Origin: Desulfoferula sp040751985
Lineage (GTDB): Bacteria > Desulfobacterota > Desulfarculia > Desulfarculales > Desulfarculaceae
Reading direction: 5' to 3'
Assembly: GCA_040751985.1 (NCBI GenBank)
Contig: JBFMFU010000088.1
Coordinates: 1 to 64,000 of the forward strand
DNA: 64,000 nucleotides
Program-made: the position numbers and the translations under genes
Notes under the pieces: model-generated
Told to the model about the DNA's origin: nothing
The model's input: the letters and a program-made list of their open reading frames with translations, nothing else
The model's database searches: none
In this document: positions 8,628-17,303 of the stretch, piece after piece
Numbering within the stretch: position 1 is the stretch's first letter
Layout of the letters: every line of letters begins with the position of its first letter

Positions 8628-9011
8628 TTACAGTCTCAGGCAGACCTGAGTGTTGACGCGTGAGCCGCCGAAGAAGCGGCGAGCGAACTCTGCCACCACT
8701 TCCGGGTCGTAGGGCTTGCAACTGAACACGTCGATGTAGGCCGTGTTGGTGAGATTGGCAAAATGGGCGGAGATGAGCGAGGTCTCGATTAGCTGGACCA
8801 TGGAGTAGCCGGAGACCCTTTCGTCCTCGCCGAAGTCCACCACGATGGTCTCGCCGAACCGCTTCATCTCGATCAGGTCGCAGAGTTCCACGACGAACCG
8901 TCGTATCTCTTCCGCTTGGCGGATGGTCTGGGGATTGCAGTCGTAGACATCGATGCTGGAGGCAATTCCCCACGCCTGTTGGGCGACCGCCTGTGCAACC
9001 AATTCGCTCAT
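8628..9011 (-). CDS. S-adenosylmethionine decarboxylase (SpeD) homologue, pyruvoyl type
   Basis: 127 residues, the size of the bacterial/archaeal class 1b proenzyme. Ser78 (ETSLISAHF), His83 and Cys98 (DVFSCKP) have the same spacing, 5 and 15 residues, as Ser63, His68 and Cys83 of the Thermotoga maritima enzyme, so self-cleavage to a pyruvoyl enzyme is expected. The residue after the cleavage serine is Leu, not the His of the usual E-S-H motif. First gene of the operon; ATG at 9009-9011 has AGGGAAAA upstream. No aminopropyltransferase (SpeE) is in the window, so either decarboxylated AdoMet goes to another use or the substrate is a different amino acid. Confidence 0.75.
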   Translation of the reverse strand: MSELVAQAVAQQAWGIASSIDVYDCNPQTIRQAEEIRRFVVELCDLIEMKRFGETIVVDFGEDERVSGYSMVQLIETSLISAHFANLTNTAYIDVFSCKPYDPEVVAEFARRFFGGSRVNTQVCLRL

Positions 9012-9203
9012 TTTTCCCTAAAGCCCCTTAAGTAAAAGGTCTTGACCATGCCCGCCCCGTGGCGGGAGCCTGGGCTCCTGCTTGCGTCCCGGCAAAACAG
9101 CGTTCCTGGGCTGTTGTCGGCGCATGCGCTTCACTCCTTCGATGTTCACCAGGGGCAGCCGGAGCCGACCCTTAGTCTGAGGCAGCGTTGGTCGCACCCA
9201 CCC

Positions 9204-9494
9204 CTACTTGGGGTTCAGCATGGACTTGATGGCGCTGCTGGCCGTGAAGGCCATCCGCTTGGAGGCCGCGATCTTGATGGGCGCGCCGGTGGCCGGGTTC
9301 CTGCCCTGGCGGGCCTTGCTCTTGCGCAGGTTGAAGGTCCCCAGACCCGCCACCCGGAAGGGCCTGCCGGACTTGACCTCGTTACGGCATGCCGCGATCA
9401 GGCTCTCCAGGACCACCTGGGCCTGTTTGGCGGTGATGCCGGCCGCCTTGGCCATGCCAGATACGATCTCTGCCTTGGTCATAAGCTTCGCCAT
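9204..9494 (-). CDS. HU-family DNA-binding protein
   Basis: 96 residues. N-terminal helices MTKAEIVSGMAKAAGITAKQA and the beta-arm region (RVAGLGTFNLRKSKARQGRNPATGAPIKI) are those of HU/IHF nucleoid proteins, including the GxNPxT(G) arm tip with proline. The C-terminus FTASSAIKSMLN is usual. Compared with classical HU (about 90 residues) there is a short MAKL extension. ATG at 9492-9494, preceded by AGAGAG. Monocistronic in appearance. Confidence 0.95.
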   Translation of the reverse strand: MAKLMTKAEIVSGMAKAAGITAKQAQVVLESLIAACRNEVKSGRPFRVAGLGTFNLRKSKARQGRNPATGAPIKIAASKRMAFTASSAIKSMLNPK

Positions 9495-9573
9495 TGTTTC
9501 TCTCTTTCTGCTCGGGCTTTCGCCGCTATGGTTTAAGACCCGGACTTAAGACAGTCCCACCTAGCGCTGACCG

Positions 9574-9780
9574 CTATCGTTCGTCGTGCTCCCAGGCGTG
9601 CTGCTGACGCCGCCGCCTGGGCTCCCAGGAGCCGGAGCCGTCCAGCTTGGTCCGCTTGCGGCGGCAATCTGGGCAGCGCCGCGGCGGATCAAAACCCTTT
9701 CTGGCGTGTCGTTCCTGCTCCTGCTCACTAAATACAAACTCCCCGCCACACTGCTCGCAGATCAGGTGCTTGTCGTCCAC
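9574..9780 (-). CDS. Small zinc-ribbon protein
   Basis: About 68 residues. Two cysteine pairs (CEQCGG and CPDCRRKR) form a zinc ribbon around FVFSEQEQERHARKGFDPPRRC, matching the widespread small zinc-ribbon family (probable zinc-binding domain). The C-terminus is basic and polar. GTG at 9778-9780 is chosen because the family begins with (V/M)DDKxLxCxxCG; another in-frame GTG at 9808-9810 would add ten residues. Function unknown, perhaps nucleic-acid binding. Confidence 0.75.
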   Translation of the reverse strand: MDDKHLICEQCGGEFVFSEQEQERHARKGFDPPRRCPDCRRKRTKLDGSGSWEPRRRRQQHAWEHDER

Positions 9781-9958
9781 GTCCGACCCTTTGGTTCCTC
9801 CTGCTTGCACCCAGGGGCCTTTTAGGGGCCGGCGAGGCAGGCTTTGTTAAACCCTGGCGCAACTCCTTCCCGCCCGCCGCCGCGACCATTGCTTACGCGA
9901 AGATCCCGTCGCCTATCGGCCCGGACCTCCACGGACCATGGCCTGACAGCGGGACTGC

Positions 9959-10297
9959 CTACTTGGAAACCCCCAACTTGGTCAGGGTGGCCTTGGTCAG
10001 GCGGCCGGTGGCCTTCAGGCCGTTCTTCTTCTGGAAGGCCTTGAGGGCGTTGCGGGTATCCTTGCCCATCTTGCCGTCCACCTTGACCTTGTAACCGGCG
10101 CCGTTCAGGGCGGTCTGCACTTTTTTCACCAACTCCTTTTTGGCCACGGTCTTCTTGACCTTGGTCTTGTCCGGAGCGGCCTTGGCCGGGGCAGTGCCCT
10201 GGGCCTGCTCGGCGGCCACGGCCAGGGTAGAGCCCACGAACGCCATGACCATCGCCAACACCACCGCCAACACGGTTTTAGAGCCCAACTTCTTCAT
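9959..10297 (-). CDS. Secreted peptidoglycan-binding-domain protein
   Basis: 112 residues. A signal peptide (MKKLGSKTVLAVVLAMVMAFVGSTLAVAA) is followed by an Ala/Lys/Pro linker (to about residue 52) and one PG_binding_1 domain (VKKVQTALNGAGYKVKVDG, DTRNALKAFQKKNGL). The domain usually binds cell-wall peptidoglycan. No catalytic domain is attached. ATG has GGAAGGAAG upstream, and its first 20 bases overlap the end of the upstream small gene, so both probably share one transcript from the sigma-54-type promoter at about 10628-10644. Confidence 0.85.
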   Translation of the reverse strand: MKKLGSKTVLAVVLAMVMAFVGSTLAVAAEQAQGTAPAKAAPDKTKVKKTVAKKELVKKVQTALNGAGYKVKVDGKMGKDTRNALKAFQKKNGLKATGRLTKATLTKLGVSK

Positions 10298-10562
10298 GCC
10301 TTTCTTCCTTCCCTATAACGTGGAACGAATCCACCCGCAGAACCTTGACGCCTTGCTCGTTGACCGCGACGCCGCCCACCAGCTCCACCTCCTGGCGCAG
10401 CAGACCCAGCCAGGTTGCCAGGCTGGGCTGGGGAGCCAGAAGGAACTCTTGCTCGTTAAAGGTGGCGATGCCCACTGCGATCACCTCTCCAGCTTCGCTC
10501 CAGGCCAGCGGGATAACCACTCCGCGCAAGGTAATTGGAGGCGATGTCTTGCGGCGACCCAT
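10278..10562 (-). CDS. Small conserved-looking protein of unknown function
   Basis: 94 residues from ATG 10560-10562. The body (TLRGVVIPLAWSEAGEVI followed by AVGIATFNEQEFLL, then EVELVGGVAVNEQGVKVLRVDSF) reads as a compact beta-rich domain with an OB-like flavour, not GC-shadow sequence, but I cannot name a family. An ATG at 10611-10613 would add 17 residues but would sit almost at the predicted transcription start. It overlaps the peptidoglycan-binding gene by 20 bases. Cytoplasmic by appearance. Confidence 0.6.
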   Translation of the reverse strand: MGRRKTSPPITLRGVVIPLAWSEAGEVIAVGIATFNEQEFLLAPQPSLATWLGLLRQEVELVGGVAVNEQGVKVLRVDSFHVIGKEERHEEVGL

Positions 10563-10627
10563 GTTCTGTCCAGCGCCCGACGCGCCCCATTCGGGCGTTA
10601 AAATCCTACTCATCAATGAGTGCGCCA

Positions 10628-10644
10628 GGCACGATGCGTGCCAA
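10628..10644 (-). promoter_or_regulatory. Sigma-54 (-24/-12) promoter candidate
   Basis: On the minus strand the sequence reads TTGGCACGCATCGTGCC: a perfect -24 element (TGGCACG), GG-N10-GC spacing, and GTGCC for the -12 element. It would start transcription near 10617, about 55 bases before the ATG at 10562. A sigma-54 activator gene lies directly upstream. Confidence 0.65.
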
Positions 10645-10698
10645 TCTGACAACTTCTTGAAAATACATATTAAATTAGCTTCAGCCCCCAAAGTAATG

Positions 10699-10713
10699 AG
10701 AACTGATTGTTCT
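10699..10713. repeat. Palindromic site 1 of 3 (AGAAC-N5-GTTCT)
   Basis: AGAACTGATTGTTCT; arms AGAAC/GTTCT. Same motif recurs at 10802-10816 and 10832-10846. About 60 bp upstream of the predicted sigma-54 promoter, so it may be an activator binding site. Confidence 0.6.
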
Positions 10714-10801
10714 TGTTTTTGTCTTGTATATAGAGAATAAGAGGCTACAATATATGGTGTTTATTTTATAACTGGCTGAAAATTGGCGTGTATTATGAAT
10801 A

Positions 10802-10816
10802 AGAACTAATAGTTCT
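10802..10816. repeat. Palindromic site 2 of 3 (AGAAC-N5-GTTCT)
   Basis: AGAACTAATAGTTCT, a perfect palindrome with 7-base arms around one base. Its centre is exactly 30 bp (about three helical turns) from site 3. Confidence 0.65.
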
Positions 10817-10831
10817 CGTTTTTTAGATTTA

Positions 10832-10846
10832 AGAACTCATTGTTCC
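10832..10846. repeat. Palindromic site 3 of 3 (AGAAC-N5-GTTCC)
   Basis: AGAACTCATTGTTCC, one mismatch from the AGAAC-N5-GTTCT pattern. Lies 12 bases beyond the stop of the sigma-54 activator gene, about 200 bp upstream of the predicted promoter, a normal enhancer distance. Confidence 0.6.
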
Positions 10847-10858
10847 GTTTTTTATGGT

Positions 10859-12271
<1,413 letters not shown>

Positions 12272-12460
12272 GCCCTACCTTATGCATCTGTTCGCGGGCC
12301 CATTGTAACTCCGGCCGGACCTGTTGTCACCGCCGGCCGGCCGCTTTTCGCGTTCGGTAATGAATTTTGCCTAGGGTCTTTATTTTTGCGCCCCATCCGG
12401 AGTAAGCTCCTGAATGCTGAATTCTATTCACCAGGCAACACCAGGAAAGGTTATGCTGAC

Positions 12461-13450
12461 ATGGCTCATAACAAGCTGCCCCAGAAAGGAGCCTTTTTTC
12501 AAGGGAAGGTGGATATGTTGGCTGAAAAAGAATTCCTAGAAGAATTGATCCAGCTCTGTCCGGACGGGATCATCGGGGTGGACCGCGCCGGCACCGTTAT
12601 CATCTTCAATCAGGCCGCCGAAAACCTGACCGGCCTGAACAGCAAGAACATATTGGGCAAGGCCTCCATAACCGAGGTGTACCAGCCAGCGGAGTTGGCT
12701 CGGGAGATCAAAAGGAAGCTCTACAGCCAGGAACACGGCGGCGTGGGCCGGCTGGACGGCATAGAGGTGTACGTCAAGGGCGCCGGCGACCGCAAGGTCC
12801 CCATCCGGCTCAGCGGGACCATCCTGTCCAAGGACGGCCGGGAAATAGGCAGCGTGGGGTTTTTCCACGACCTCACGGTGCAAAAACAACTGGAGGAGGA
12901 GCTGCGCAAGCACTCCATAACCGACAGCCTGACCGGCATCTACAACCGGCGCCACTTCCACGAAGTGCTCAGCGAAGAGGTGGAGCGCAGCCTGCGCTAC
13001 GGACGGCCCTTGTCCCTGGCCGCCTTTGACCTGGACCACTTCAAGCCCTTCAACGACACCTACGGGCACCAGGAGGGGGACAATATCCTGCGCCTGGTGG
13101 GCGAGTGCATGCGCTCCACTCTGCGCTCGCTGGACCGCGCTTTTCGGGTGGGCGGCGACGAGTTCGCTTTCATAATGGTGGAGACTGACCTGGCTCAGGC
13201 CACCCTGGCCCTGGAGCGCTTCCGCACCGCGTTCAACCAGATGTGGCCGCGGCGCATGTCCTATCTGCAGTCGTCCCTGCCGCCGGTGAGCATGAGCATA
13301 GGCGTGGCCCAGCTGCTCAAGGATGAAAAGCCTGACAAGCTGCTGCTGCGGGCTGACCTGGCCATGTACGAGGCCAAAAAAGACGGCGGCAACCGCACCG
13401 TGCGGGCCGGGGCCAGCATAGGCCTGCAGAATAACAACCGCCCTAAGTAG
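12461..13450 (+). CDS. PAS-GGDEF diguanylate cyclase
   Basis: 329 residues. A PAS domain (about 20-150: DGIIGVDRAGTVIIFNQAAENLTG) is followed by a GGDEF domain (about 160-315: TDSLTGIYNRRHF, FDLDHFKPFNDTYGH, FRVGGDEFAF, SIGVAQLL). The intact GGDEF signature predicts c-di-GMP synthesis, and RSLD five residues before it is an RxxD inhibitory site. No transmembrane helix, so it is a cytoplasmic sensor. ATG at 12461 has AGGAAAGG upstream; ATG at 12515 (GGAAGGTGGAT before it) is a close alternative. Longer in-frame starts would overlap the divergent regulator. Confidence 0.92.
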   Translation: MAHNKLPQKGAFFQGKVDMLAEKEFLEELIQLCPDGIIGVDRAGTVIIFNQAAENLTGLNSKNILGKASITEVYQPAELAREIKRKLYSQEHGGVGRLDGIEVYVKGAGDRKVPIRLSGTILSKDGREIGSVGFFHDLTVQKQLEEELRKHSITDSLTGIYNRRHFHEVLSEEVERSLRYGRPLSLAAFDLDHFKPFNDTYGHQEGDNILRLVGECMRSTLRSLDRAFRVGGDEFAFIMVETDLAQATLALERFRTAFNQMWPRRMSYLQSSLPPVSMSIGVAQLLKDEKPDKLLLRADLAMYEAKKDGGNRTVRAGASIGLQNNNRPK

Positions 13451-13488
13451 CCCACGACGCCTGTCCGCGGCCCCCGGCCGCCGGCCGC

Positions 13489-14613
13489 CTAGTAGCGCCG
13501 GGTGGGCTGCTGCATGCGCTTCCACCAGTAGTCGGCCTGGCCCTGGTCGCCCTGGCTGCGGTAGGCGTTGTAGAGCAGATAGGGCACCTTGGGGTGGCCG
13601 GGGTCCAGGCGATGGACCTCCTTCAGGTCCCCGATGCCCTGCTCGTTCTGGCCCCGGGCCAGAAATATCTGGGCCCGGCTGAAGAACATCTCCGGCTCCA
13701 TGGGAAACAGGGCAATGGCCTGGTTCAGGCGGCCGATGGCCGCCTCGTAATCTCCCTGCAGATAGCTAACGATGCCCAGGCCGAAGTAGGCCTCCACCCG
13801 CTTGGGGTCCAGGGCAATGGCCTTATGCAGGTGCTGGCGGGCCTTGGCCAGGCGCTCCTGGAAACCCGGCCCTTGGCGGGCGTTGGATCGCTGCAACTGG
13901 TCCAGAAAGCCGCTGGCCACGTTGAGGTGAGACAGGGCCAGGAACTGCTCAATGTCCAGGTTGCGCAGATAAGCCCCGCTGACCACGCCCGGCTGTAGGG
14001 TGAAGACCTTGCTCAGTCGCCGGCCCTGCACGCTCTTGAGGTAGAGGCCGGAGACGAAGTTTTTGTCGCTGGTCACCTGACCAATGGTGGTCTCCCAATC
14101 CAAGTAGCGGCCGTCGGGCCAAACCCAGCGGATGAAGGTGTGCCGCGGCACCACCACCGCCTTGAGGGGCAGGCCGTGGCGCTGGGCCACGCTCAGGTAG
14201 ATGGCGGTGAGCAGGTCGCAGTCCAGCACCTGGTCCTTTAGGCCGGTGCTGAGCAGCCGCCGGGGCGAGTAGCCATAGGATGAGTTAATGACCATGGAGA
14301 TGCTGCTCAGGGTCAGGGCCGCCTGCTCCCAACTGTAGGCGCTGGGGAAGCTTACTTCTCGGTCAATACGATTTAGGAGCGCGTCCAGCAGCCGCATGTC
14401 CCGCTGGTCCGCGCCCAGCTCTTGCTCCAGGAGCAGCATGTGGTGGGCCACGGTAAGCGCCTTAGGCTTGGGCTGGACGGCCGGCGCAGCCGGCGGCGTA
14501 GGGGTGGCCTGGGCCGTAGGCATGGGCGCGGGCTGAGGCTGCGGGGCGCAGCCGGCCAAGGCCAGCAGGCCGGCCAAGAAAAATACTTTGAGGGCGAGTT
14601 TGCTGCGCGACAC
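13489..14613 (-). CDS. Lipoprotein with transglutaminase-like and TPR regions
   Basis: 374 residues. Signal peptide with lipobox LAGC (residue 22), a Pro/Ala-rich linker, then a transglutaminase-like region with Cys, His and Asp in order (LDCDLLTAIYLSVAQRHGLP; PRHTFIRW; RYLDWETT), similar to SirB1-type domains, then at least three TPR repeats (about 265-365, AIALDPKRVEAYFGLGIV, AIALFPMEPEMFFSRAQI). Probably a periplasmic, membrane-anchored scaffold or peptidase-like protein. Start is GTG at 14611-14613 with GGTGAG upstream. Confidence 0.8.
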   Translation of the reverse strand: MSRSKLALKVFFLAGLLALAGCAPQPQPAPMPTAQATPTPPAAPAVQPKPKALTVAHHMLLLEQELGADQRDMRLLDALLNRIDREVSFPSAYSWEQAALTLSSISMVINSSYGYSPRRLLSTGLKDQVLDCDLLTAIYLSVAQRHGLPLKAVVVPRHTFIRWVWPDGRYLDWETTIGQVTSDKNFVSGLYLKSVQGRRLSKVFTLQPGVVSGAYLRNLDIEQFLALSHLNVASGFLDQLQRSNARQGPGFQERLAKARQHLHKAIALDPKRVEAYFGLGIVSYLQGDYEAAIGRLNQAIALFPMEPEMFFSRAQIFLARGQNEQGIGDLKEVHRLDPGHPKVPYLLYNAYRSQGDQGQADYWWKRMQQPTRRY

Positions 14614-14673
14614 GTCTCACCAGCCGGGGTTTGGCTTTATGGCTATAAGTATGATCCTTGCGCCGGAGATTGG

Positions 14674-14703
14674 CAAAAAAAGGACCCGGCGCTGGCCGGG
14701 CCC
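14674..14703 (-). terminator. Rho-independent terminator after the thioredoxin-like gene
   Basis: On the minus strand a 9-bp GC stem (GGGCCCGGC with GCCGGGTCC) and CAGC loop is followed by seven T. Confidence 0.85.
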
Positions 14704-14725
14704 CTGGGTTTGCATGCGCGCGTAT

Positions 14726-15298
14726 CTATAGCTTGCCGTAGGGCCAGGCCCGCATGGCCCACTCGGACTTGGGATAATCCTTTTGCAGCGTGGCCAGCAG
14801 TTCCTTGAGGTGCTTGGCGTCGTGGTCCACGCGGAAGCTAGACACGCCGCAATAATAGACCGCCTGGGGCGCGGCAAAGGAGCCGGGATACTGGTCTATG
14901 ATCTCCTGGCCGTGCCGCTTCACGGCCCCCCAGTCCTTCTCGATTAGCGAGGCCTTGGCCAGGCCCATCATGACCCAGGGCACAAACTCGGCCGGGGACA
15001 TCCAGCCGGTGGCCATGTGCGCCACCTTTTCGGCGGCATTGAGCACCACCAGATGCGGGGTCCAGCGCAGGTTGTAGCGCTCTCCCAAATCGCCGGCATC
15101 ATCCACCTTGATCTGCAGCGGCACCAGGAACTCGTTGAGGAACCCGATCACTTTGGCGTCAGGGTACGTCACGGCACCCATCTGCTTGCAACCGATTCAG
15201 TTTGGCGAGAAAAAGTCCAGCAGGATGTTCTTCTTCTCGAAGGTGGCCCTGCTCAGGGCGCTATTCCAGTCGGTTTCCCATAGCACAGCATTGGCCAT
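14726..15298 (-). CDS. Thioredoxin-like protein, probable selenoprotein (UIGC)
   Basis: 190 residues with readthrough of TGA at 15197-15199. The first 33 codons (MANAVLWETDWNSALSRATF, then LLDFFSPN) run into TGA and then IGCKQMGAVTYPDAKV, where thioredoxin-like proteins have N-C-x-x-C-K-x-M; the TGA thus takes the place of the first redox cysteine (U-I-G-C). The thioredoxin fold continues with cis-Pro RWTPHLVVL; the last 80 residues look like a short helical repeat (SLIEKDWGAVKRHGQEIIDQ). ATG at 15296-15298 has GGGAGGAAAG upstream, while translation from the next Met would have no active site. No signal peptide, so cytoplasmic thiol/selenol redox or peroxide protection is likely. Confidence 0.85.
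15162..15179 (-). promoter_or_regulatory. Candidate bacterial SECIS hairpin (thioredoxin-like gene)
   Basis: Beginning 18 nt after the UGA, GGGUGC pairs with GUACCC around the six-base loop CGUGAC. The loop starts at nt 24 and has G in its second position, which fits the loose bacterial SECIS description (loop 16-37 nt from UGA). Folded by eye. Confidence 0.5.
15197..15199 (-). other. In-frame UGA, probable selenocysteine codon
   Basis: Codon 34 of the thioredoxin-like gene, first position of C-x-x-C (U-I-G-C). Strong ribosome-binding site and a correct-length N-terminus upstream, and an unbroken frame downstream. Confidence 0.78.
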
Positions 15299-15485
15299 CT
15301 CTTTCCTCCCGGCTTTGGTTTATAGGCCTTGGCTATCATTCTACTACCAAACCAAATTCATGCGCCGGCTCCGGGAGGCGGGTCGAAGCGATTTAATCGG
15401 GGGATATATTTGGACGGTGGCTGATCTTGGGAAGTTGGCCTGGCTGAGGGTTATCTAGGTTTAAGCGGCCGGCGCGGAGGCGAAA

Positions 15486-15511
15486 GGGGCCAGCCTTTTT
15501 TAGCTGACCCC
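15486..15511 (-). terminator. Possible terminator hairpin downstream of the SDR gene
   Basis: Minus strand GGGGTCAGC pairs with GCTGGCCCC around a TAAAAAAG loop (one G-T pair), followed only by TTT, so termination may be weak. It would end the 27.4-15.6 kb minus-strand run. Confidence 0.45.
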
Positions 15512-15587
15512 GTGCAATTCTTGCATGGCTGGCGCGCAAGAGTGGGCAGTACTTGCCGTTAGCGAAGCACCGCGCTTCAACCACCAC

Positions 15588-16373
15588 TCACTTGACAGTC
15601 CAGCCACCGTCCACCAGCAGCACGTGGCCGGTGATCATGGCCGCCATATCGGTGACCAGATAAAGCACCGCGTAACCGATCTCCTCGGGATAGGCCACGC
15701 GTCCCAGGGGTATGTTGTCAAGGGTCCACTGCCTGAAAGACTCATAGGCCAGCATGTCAGCCACCAGGTCGGTCTCCACGAAGGTGGGAGCAACCGTATT
15801 GACCGTTATGTTGTAGGGAGCCCATTCCAAGGCCAACTCCCGGGATAGCTGATCCAACCCTGCCTTGGAGGCGCAGTAGGCCGCTCTGAGCGACATGGCC
15901 ACGGTGCCTGTCAGAGAGGAAATGCTCACGATGCGGCCATAGTTATGCTTTATCATCTGGCGGCCGGCTGCCTGGCACACGAAGAACAAGAATCGCAGGT
16001 TGACATCCATCACCGCGTCCCAGTTTTCGGCCGTCACCTCCTCGGCCTTTTGGCGCCGGTTTATCCCCTGAGCGTTAACCAGGATGTCCAGCCGCCCCAG
16101 GCGCTCCACGGCCGCATCCACCAGGCGCTGGGGTGCTCCCTCCTGGGTGAGGTTGATTGCCACCTGGGAGCAGCCAGCCCCCAGGGCGGCGAGCTCCTGA
16201 GTGAGGGACGCCAGCTTATCCTCTCTGGTCCCGGATATGATCATCTTGGCCCCGGCCTGGGCTATCAGGCGGGCGCAGGCCGCGCCTATACCGCCGCTGG
16301 CTCCGCAGACCAAGGCGGTCTTGCCTTCCAGATCAAAGCAGGGTTCGCTCACGGACTGCACTGCTCCACACAT
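15588..16373 (-). CDS. Short-chain dehydrogenase/reductase
   Basis: 261 residues, classical SDR: NAD(P)-binding GASGGIGAA near residue 25, NAQG, catalytic Ser in SISSLTG, Y-x-x-x-K as YCASK, and the C-terminal VLLVDGGWT. NADPH/NADH-dependent oxidation or reduction of an alcohol/ketone is expected; substrate unknown. ATG at 16371-16373 has ACAGGTT upstream; an earlier in-frame start adds an implausible Arg-rich leader. It is last in the corrinoid/TRAP gene run, after the TSUP permease, and may process the demethylated product; that is inference. Confidence 0.85.
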   Translation of the reverse strand: MCGAVQSVSEPCFDLEGKTALVCGASGGIGAACARLIAQAGAKMIISGTREDKLASLTQELAALGAGCSQVAINLTQEGAPQRLVDAAVERLGRLDILVNAQGINRRQKAEEVTAENWDAVMDVNLRFLFFVCQAAGRQMIKHNYGRIVSISSLTGTVAMSLRAAYCASKAGLDQLSRELALEWAPYNITVNTVAPTFVETDLVADMLAYESFRQWTLDNIPLGRVAYPEEIGYAVLYLVTDMAAMITGHVLLVDGGWTVK

Positions 16374-16530
16374 AACCTGTAACTCAGGGCGGGCAGGTTC
16401 ACGCAGTTGCCGGCCCGTCCTCACCTCACGCCGGCCGCTTGCCGACAAATATCTAGTTTCGGGATCTGTTAGCTAGGGGCCCGCAGCCCCAACTTCCGAC
16501 GCCAGCCGGCAACTGGACGCATAAGTATCT

Positions 16531-17277
16531 CTAGATGATCAACGTGACGCCAACTACCAGCAGCAAGAGCAAAACGACCAGGCGGAACGGCCTCTCATTG
16601 ATCCGGCCATGCATTATCTCGCCCAAAAATATCCCCAGGCACAGACCGGGCAACAACCAGGCCGTTATCTTCAGGGAAGAGGAGTCGAGGCGCCCGTTCA
16701 GGACAAAGCCGGGTATAAGAACCGCGTTCACCATGGCCCACAGGGTGCATAAGGTCGCCCGAAAGACCGACTTGGCCATGGCTCTTCTGCTTAAGGAATA
16801 GACTACGAGGGGTCCGCCGGTGGCGTAGATTGCGTGGCAACCACCAGCCAAGAACTGCCACAGGCCGGCTTGCCAGCGGGCAAAGGCATGACTGTCGGTG
16901 GCTCTGGCCCTGAGTACCCGTATAAGCTGGCTGCCCGTGAAGACGATGATCAGCCCTCCTAATATTCTTTTGAGCGGCAGGTCCGTCAAGTAGGGAAAAA
17001 CCCACAGCCCGAACAGCACTCCGGCGCTCATGAAGGGCAGCGCCTGCTTAAGCAAAAGGGCCCAGGCAACGTGGTCGCGGTGGCGCAGCAGGATGTAGCT
17101 GTTCATGAAAAAATTGAGAACCACCCAGATAGGCACCAGCTTTTCCACGGGATAGAAGTGGGCTCCTAAGCTGAGGGCGATCATGGCTCCCGCAAATCCG
17201 GAAAAGGTCTCGACAGCAGAGGCGAAGACAACTATCGCCCCGATAATCAGGGGCAGTTCTGACCACACCTCAGCCAC
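16531..17277 (-). CDS. TSUP (TauE/SafE) family permease
   Basis: 248 residues, almost wholly hydrophobic with about eight membrane segments and the TauE/SafE pattern: FSGFAGAMIALSLG near the N-terminus and the repeat GGCHAIYATGGPLVVYSL in the second half. The family moves sulfite, sulfonates, sulfoacetate or other small organic anions. Start taken at GTG 17275-17277; ribosome-binding site is weak. Lies between an unknown secreted protein and the SDR gene, on the strand of the TRAP/corrinoid cluster. Confidence 0.85.
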   Translation of the reverse strand: MAEVWSELPLIIGAIVVFASAVETFSGFAGAMIALSLGAHFYPVEKLVPIWVVLNFFMNSYILLRHRDHVAWALLLKQALPFMSAGVLFGLWVFPYLTDLPLKRILGGLIIVFTGSQLIRVLRARATDSHAFARWQAGLWQFLAGGCHAIYATGGPLVVYSLSRRAMAKSVFRATLCTLWAMVNAVLIPGFVLNGRLDSSSLKITAWLLPGLCLGIFLGEIMHGRINERPFRLVVLLLLLVVGVTLII

Positions 17278-17303
17278 AGTGTCTGCTCACTTTAAAAGCA
17301 CCA

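Larger units (their letters stand above)
10563..10858. other. AT-rich intergenic region holding the sigma-54 promoter and enhancer-like sites
   Basis: A 296-base gap far richer in A+T than its surroundings. It holds the -24/-12 promoter and the three palindromes listed separately; no coding potential seen. Confidence 0.7.

Noticed and set aside
14726..15298. Frameshift or pseudogene explanation for the thioredoxin-like gene
   Set aside because: Frame is the same before and after the TGA, and the TGA falls exactly on the redox Cys position; a second gene shows the same pattern.
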